Positions 28,701 to 31,394 of a stretch of DNA of 31,394 bases are shown here, piece after piece. The translations under genes and the position numbers were made by a program. This DNA is from Nemertoderma westbladi. Lineage: Eukaryota > Xenacoelomorpha > Nemertodermatida > Nemertodermatidae. Every line of letters starts with the position of its first letter. Position 1 is the first letter of the stretch. The notes beneath the pieces were generated by a model. That model had not been told where the DNA came from. It did not search any database and saw nothing but the letters and a program-made list of their open reading frames with translations. Where the stretch lies: positions 1 to 31,394 of the forward strand of contig JAUCBJ010008249.1 in assembly GCA_032718475.1 (NCBI GenBank), read 5' to 3'.

Positions 28701-31251
28701 AATCAGCCGCAGGGTGGCGTTGTGGCGCTCTGGCGAGATCGAAGCCCTCTTACAAGAGGCTGAGCGAGGCTCCCCTGGGCGCACTACAGGAAGGCGTGCA
28801 GGAACCCAACCCCCCAATTCGGATAAAGAACACACAGTCCGTGTGTTTACGAGACTAATGTTGGAGGGGAAGGTAAGAAACGCAGTCCGCTGGGTGACCG
28901 GTCGGGAGTCCGGAGGCGTGTTGGACCCAGAGTCCGATATCGAAGTTGGTCAGCAAAGAGTCAAAGTACTCGATGTTCTTCGGAATAAACACCCGGCTGC
29001 AGCGCCTCCCAATAGAGAATCATTAATACAGTGCGGCGAGCCGCCTCTCAAGGTCGACGTCGACGTGACGGCGGCGCACATCGAGGAGGTGGCCCGGCGC
29101 CTGCACGGTGGCGGCGGTCCCGCGGGTTGCGACTCCACACGCTGGCAGGATTATCTGCTCCGCTATGGCGCCCATAGTGAGCGCCTCCGAGACACAGTTG
29201 CTGCAATCACCCGGACTCTAGCGAATGTAGTTGTACCGTGGGAGTCTGTCCGGGCACTTATGTCTGGCCGACTGATCGCGCTGGATAAGTGTCCGGGTGT
29301 GCGGCCCATCGGAATCGGGGAGTGTCTCCGGCGTATAATGGCCCGCGCAATGGCCGCGATCACAGGGGATGACGTCACCATCACGTGTGGCGCCGAACAG
29401 CTGTCGGCGGGGACCTCCGCAGGAGTCGAGGCTGCGATACACTCGATGTCATCGCTGTTCGAGGATAACAGTGACTCGGGTTGGGGGGTGCTACTGGTGG
29501 ACGCGGCCAACGCGTTCAACTCGCTCAACCGGGTAGCTGCGTTGTGGAACGCGCGCTGCCTGTGGCCACGATGCTCTACATTCCTGTTTAACAGTTATCG
29601 GGGCCACAGTATCCTTGTCATGAAGGGGACTGACGCAATTATATTCAGCGCGGAGGGCGTTACCCAGGGCGACCCCCTTGCAATGCTGCTGTACGCCATC
29701 GGAGCCCTCCCGTTGATCCGGAGTTTACGGTCCCCTACAGTCCGGGAGAGTTGGTACGCCGACGATTCTGGCGGGGCGGGTGAACTCCCAGACTTACTGC
29801 GGTGGTTTGAGGAGCTGCTCAAACTCGGCCCAGCTTTTGGTTACTTCCCCGAGACGTCCAAATGCTACCTCGTAGTCGACCCCGAGTACGAGGACGAGGC
29901 TCGCAGAGTCTTCAGTGGCCACCAGATAAAGATTGTAACGGGACACCGGTTTCTCGGGGGGTTTCTCGGGAGTTCGGGAGAACGACGCCAGTATGTGCGG
30001 GCGAAGGTGGCTGCGTGGGTAGAGGCGACGGACGCACTGGCGACGATGGCTGAATCCCAACCACAGGCGGCCTTCTCCGCCATGGTCTGCTCGTTGCAGC
30101 GTGAGTGGGCGTATCTCCAGAGGGTTACCGTCGACTGCGAAGAGGAGTACGCCGTTCTAGAGACAGCCATCGCCCAAAGATTCCTTCCTGCAGTGATCGG
30201 AGGAACCATAACTCCGGCAGAACGAAAACTGTTTAGTTTGTCCCCACAACGAGGAGGTCTAGGACTGCGAAACCCGGTAGCCGAGGCAAAACCGTCGTAC
30301 CTCGTATCCTTGCACGGGACCCGGTTCCTGAGCGGCGCGATGGCCGGCACCGAGGAATTCGACCTCCCAGCCCACCGGGACTGCTTGGCGAAGGCGAGGA
30401 AGGTCGACCGAGACGACCGGAAACTGACCGAGATCTCAGAGTTCGAGGAGGCACTGGGGGCGATGACCGAACGCCGCTGCCGCACTATCCGCCGAGCGGC
30501 GGAGTACAAAACCGGTAGCTGGATCTCGTCGATTCCCCGGGCGGACCTCCAGTACGATCTATCCCCACGTGAGTTTCGTGACGCGATCGCCGTGCGATAC
30601 GGAAGTCCCCTCCTTGGAGTACACAGCCGGTGCGACGGATGCGGGGCTGCCTTCGACCTGAACCATGGGTTGAACTGTAAGAAGGGCGGCCTCGTCATCC
30701 AGCGCCACAATGAGCTGAGAGATACTGTGGGCGACCTCGCGGCGTTGGCGTTTGGGCCGCGCAATGTAATGCTGGAGCCAGTAGTAAGGGAGCAGTTGGA
30801 GGAAGGTGACGGGACAGGGCTGCGGTGCGATGTAGGGATTAGGGGCGCGTTTAACGTGCAGACTCAGGCGTTGATCGATATCAGGTCAACCAACCTTGAC
30901 GCCGAGTCGTACGTTAACCGCGCTCCTATGACCGTTCTCGAGGCGGCGGAGGACGAGAAGAAGCGGCTATACGCGGCTGCTGTAGCAGCTCGTCGCGGCG
31001 ATTTCTCTCCCTTCGTGGCTTCGTGCGACGGAGTGTTGGCACCGCAGGCCAATAGACTGCTCAGAGTCATAGCCACCAGACTCCATGCATCCTGGGGGAA
31101 ACCCTACGCGACAGTCATGGGATGGGTCCGGACGCGAATATTATTCGCCATCGTCCGTGGCACATCCCACTGTCTGCGCGGATCCCGCATGCGGTGGCGC
31201 AGTGGCCTGGGGCTAGAGGACGGCGCTGGTCTCCCCTCCATGGCGGATTAG
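25768..31251 (+). CDS. retrotransposon polyprotein: Cys-rich N-terminus, two decapeptide arrays, C2HC finger, RT, CCHC, RLE nuclease
   Basis: 1827 codons without a break; the first ATG after an in-frame TAG. Residues 7-40 are Cys-rich (CCKCRSGSCRGCKCACAGVP). About 150-480 is array 1 (TSPGVGHSAP units). At 498-526 is a C-x2-C finger (CPSCARLV...GTLRIHGP...CPGS). About 567-828 is array 2 (SGTPPTSATV units). A conserved pre-RT region follows. RT has LLVDAANAFNSLN (D1245), EGVTQGDPLAM and YADD (1330-1333). Then C1622-x2-C-x7-H-x3-C1637, RHN at 1646-1648, and the nuclease core D1688-x15-D1704-I-R, with YVNRAP and RTRILFAIV after it. The nuclease should nick target DNA and RT copy the element RNA from the nick. 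All visible catalytic residues are present, so it may be active or recently active. The GC content is much higher than in the flanks. Confidence 0.88.
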   Translation: MAPSQRCCKCRSGSCRGCKCACAGVPCSSCKPLEQNSCANGPSSPDPDSLAMPPRYSGSAGHGVLDYLVSNSPRWKPRQATAGLSHNGYVTQEVINSTLEELDDLMDQTLTPGEFDPDCTLTPQMGAGSPAPSSGPPVSVSYQSGSPVPGVGYSVPTSTDVDYPAPTRPGVGHSAPASPGVGHSAPTSPGVGHSAPTSTGVDYPVATSPGVDYPVPTSPGVGHSAQTSPGVGYSAPTSPGVGYSVPTSPGVGQSVPISQVVGLSAPTSPGVGYSVPTSPGISQYVGQSAPTSPGVGYSVPTSPGVGQSVPVVPISPVVGLSAPTSPGVGYFVPTSPGVGYAVPTSPGLAQSVPVIPISPVVCLSASTSPDVGHSVRTSPCVGHSVPTSPGVSQYVGHSVPTSPGVGLSVPISPGVGHSAPTSPGVGQSAPHSLGVGHSLPTSAGVSHSASTSLGVDHSIPNPLGVGCSATSGLDIGLSAPTSIGVGPTGRTSALSTHCPSCARLVAIKANGTLRIHGPVSQRCPGSDHPPGMTTGPPTHLGSQSSGETVEPSDRDILNQLQGCYISGTPPTIATVSGTPPTSATVSVTPPTIAAVSVTPPTITTVSGTPPTVATVSGTPPTSAAVSVTPPTITTVSGTPPTSATVSGTPPTIATVSGTPPTSATVSGTPPTSAAVSVTPPTITTVSGTPPTVATVSGTPPTSAAVSVTPPTITTVSGTPPTVATVSGTPPTSAAVSVTPPTITTVLGPPPTSATVSVTPHTIATVLGAPPTAATVLGSPHISATVSVTPPISATVSGTPPIIVTVSGTPPISATVSGTPPIIATTSGVQPTRPKTTQSRPKVSGVGSTLLPNRNRANVSDILDEYWQAGHPSGPLHSVDTDGLMERAFGAPLREKGDPPDLILHQWRRVTQLQGSRYRLPGGSVGRDVVSLLDNEAKALVAGLGRGESSARSERLMLVDALITHRDPKIVKAADIRRLISRRVALWRSGEIEALLQEAERGSPGRTTGRRAGTQPPNSDKEHTVRVFTRLMLEGKVRNAVRWVTGRESGGVLDPESDIEVGQQRVKVLDVLRNKHPAAAPPNRESLIQCGEPPLKVDVDVTAAHIEEVARRLHGGGGPAGCDSTRWQDYLLRYGAHSERLRDTVAAITRTLANVVVPWESVRALMSGRLIALDKCPGVRPIGIGECLRRIMARAMAAITGDDVTITCGAEQLSAGTSAGVEAAIHSMSSLFEDNSDSGWGVLLVDAANAFNSLNRVAALWNARCLWPRCSTFLFNSYRGHSILVMKGTDAIIFSAEGVTQGDPLAMLLYAIGALPLIRSLRSPTVRESWYADDSGGAGELPDLLRWFEELLKLGPAFGYFPETSKCYLVVDPEYEDEARRVFSGHQIKIVTGHRFLGGFLGSSGERRQYVRAKVAAWVEATDALATMAESQPQAAFSAMVCSLQREWAYLQRVTVDCEEEYAVLETAIAQRFLPAVIGGTITPAERKLFSLSPQRGGLGLRNPVAEAKPSYLVSLHGTRFLSGAMAGTEEFDLPAHRDCLAKARKVDRDDRKLTEISEFEEALGAMTERRCRTIRRAAEYKTGSWISSIPRADLQYDLSPREFRDAIAVRYGSPLLGVHSRCDGCGAAFDLNHGLNCKKGGLVIQRHNELRDTVGDLAALAFGPRNVMLEPVVREQLEEGDGTGLRCDVGIRGAFNVQTQALIDIRSTNLDAESYVNRAPMTVLEAAEDEKKRLYAAAVAARRGDFSPFVASCDGVLAPQANRLLRVIATRLHASWGKPYATVMGWVRTRILFAIVRGTSHCLRGSRMRWRSGLGLEDGAGLPSMAD
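26212..27204 (+). repeat. in-frame 30-bp minisatellite, about 32 units (array 1)
   Basis: Units have the core CAGTCCGGGTGTCGGTCATT plus CTGCCCCTAC and encode TSPGVG(H/Y)S(A/V)P. Some units carry 6-18 bp additions (SQYVGQ, VPVVPI), always in multiples of three. Because 30 is divisible by three and the unit lacks stops, long spurious ORFs also appear in other frames and on the other strand. Confidence 0.95.
27466..28252 (+). repeat. in-frame 30-bp minisatellite, about 26 units (array 2)
   Basis: The unit core GTCTCCGGGACGCCACCCAC plus a variable (C/A)GCGCCACC part encodes TVSGTPPTSA-type decapeptides. From 27481 units keep exact 30-bp register for about 770 bp. A higher-order unit of three decapeptides (SGTPPTSAAV, SVTPPTITTV, SGTPPTVATV) recurs at least three times, showing recent amplification in blocks of 90 bp. 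It is unrelated in sequence to array 1. Confidence 0.95.
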
Positions 31252-31394
31252 AACAGTAGTACAGCAACAAGTACTGAAGTAGCAAGTATGTAGGCCAGTC
31301 AGTTTGAATTTCCCTCCAATATTTGTATCACTTTTTACTATTTAAACTGTAATAATTACAATTGGTGATGGGTTTCTCTCATTGTATACTGTAT
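31252..31394 (+). other. start of the retrotransposon 3' untranslated region
   Basis: AT-richer sequence after the TAG of the ORF, running to the window edge. No tail or target duplication is reached. Confidence 0.6.

Larger units (their letters stand above)
25589..31394 (+). mobile_element. non-LTR retrotransposon with restriction-like endonuclease (right end outside window)
   Basis: One long intact ORF with RT and a C-terminal CCHC plus PD-(D/E)XK-like nuclease, preceded by a short leader, is the plan of R2-lineage (RLE-type) non-LTR retrotransposons. The left limit is approximate: homology with the Gag repeat ends at 25588 and the element's own leader begins somewhere between there and 25768. 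The 3' end is not reached. The Cys-rich N-terminus, the HG...C finger and the RHN and FDVR/DIR motifs fit a widespread metazoan group whose clade name I cannot fix from memory. Confidence 0.8.

Overview
The window is animal nuclear DNA made almost entirely of transposable elements and tandem repeats; I see no convincing ordinary host gene. BEL/Pao LTR retrotransposons, a piggyBac-type element with TTAA target sites and a non-LTR retrotransposon with a restriction-like endonuclease together point to a metazoan, probably an aquatic invertebrate or lower chordate. The sequence does not let me name a species. Poly-C/poly-G runs of 10-21 bases are unusually common.

Layout. (1) 1-752: a Gag fragment of a BEL/Pao-like element on the + strand, cut by the window edge. 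(2) 753-2460: AT-rich non-coding DNA with a 100-bp direct repeat. (3) 2466-16298: one complete but decayed BEL/Pao retrotransposon on the minus strand (13.8 kb), with two LTRs, a perfect 5-bp target duplication AAAAT, a polypurine tract, gag, protease, RT, RNase H, integrase and the Pol C-terminal domain. Between pol and the 3' LTR it carries an extra gene of about 2.6 kb. The first part of this gene looks like a DEDD 3'-5' exonuclease and the second part holds three CCHC zinc knuckles. A 47-bp minisatellite precedes the gene, a splice-acceptor-like site sits at its start, and a chain of strong stem-loops follows it. (4) 16304-20555: repeats, including an AT-rich palindrome, a 1.57-kb non-autonomous piggyBac-like element, a tRNA-derived SINE-like head, and two arrays of the same 30-bp unit facing each other. 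(5) 20556-23770: non-coding, promoter-like DNA with 71-bp and 290-bp duplications, upstream of (6) 23771-25315, the N-terminal half of a Gag gene. This gene shares a 299-bp segment with the Gag fragment at the left edge. (7) About 25.6 kb to the right edge: a non-LTR retrotransposon with an intact 1827-codon ORF. The ORF holds a Cys-rich N-terminus, a C2HC finger, RT with YADD, a CCHC and a PD-(D/E)XK-like endonuclease. Its N-terminal half contains two unrelated in-frame arrays of 30-bp (ten-codon) repeats, and two perfect CRE palindromes lie just upstream.

How the parts work together. The BEL element is dead as it stands: it has a stop at gag codon 6, several stops in pol, an altered YVDD box and an altered integrase Glu. 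Its accessory gene must once have worked with the element, perhaps as a spliced product. The non-LTR element looks intact over its whole ORF. Family assignments come from recognised motifs only; no database search was possible.
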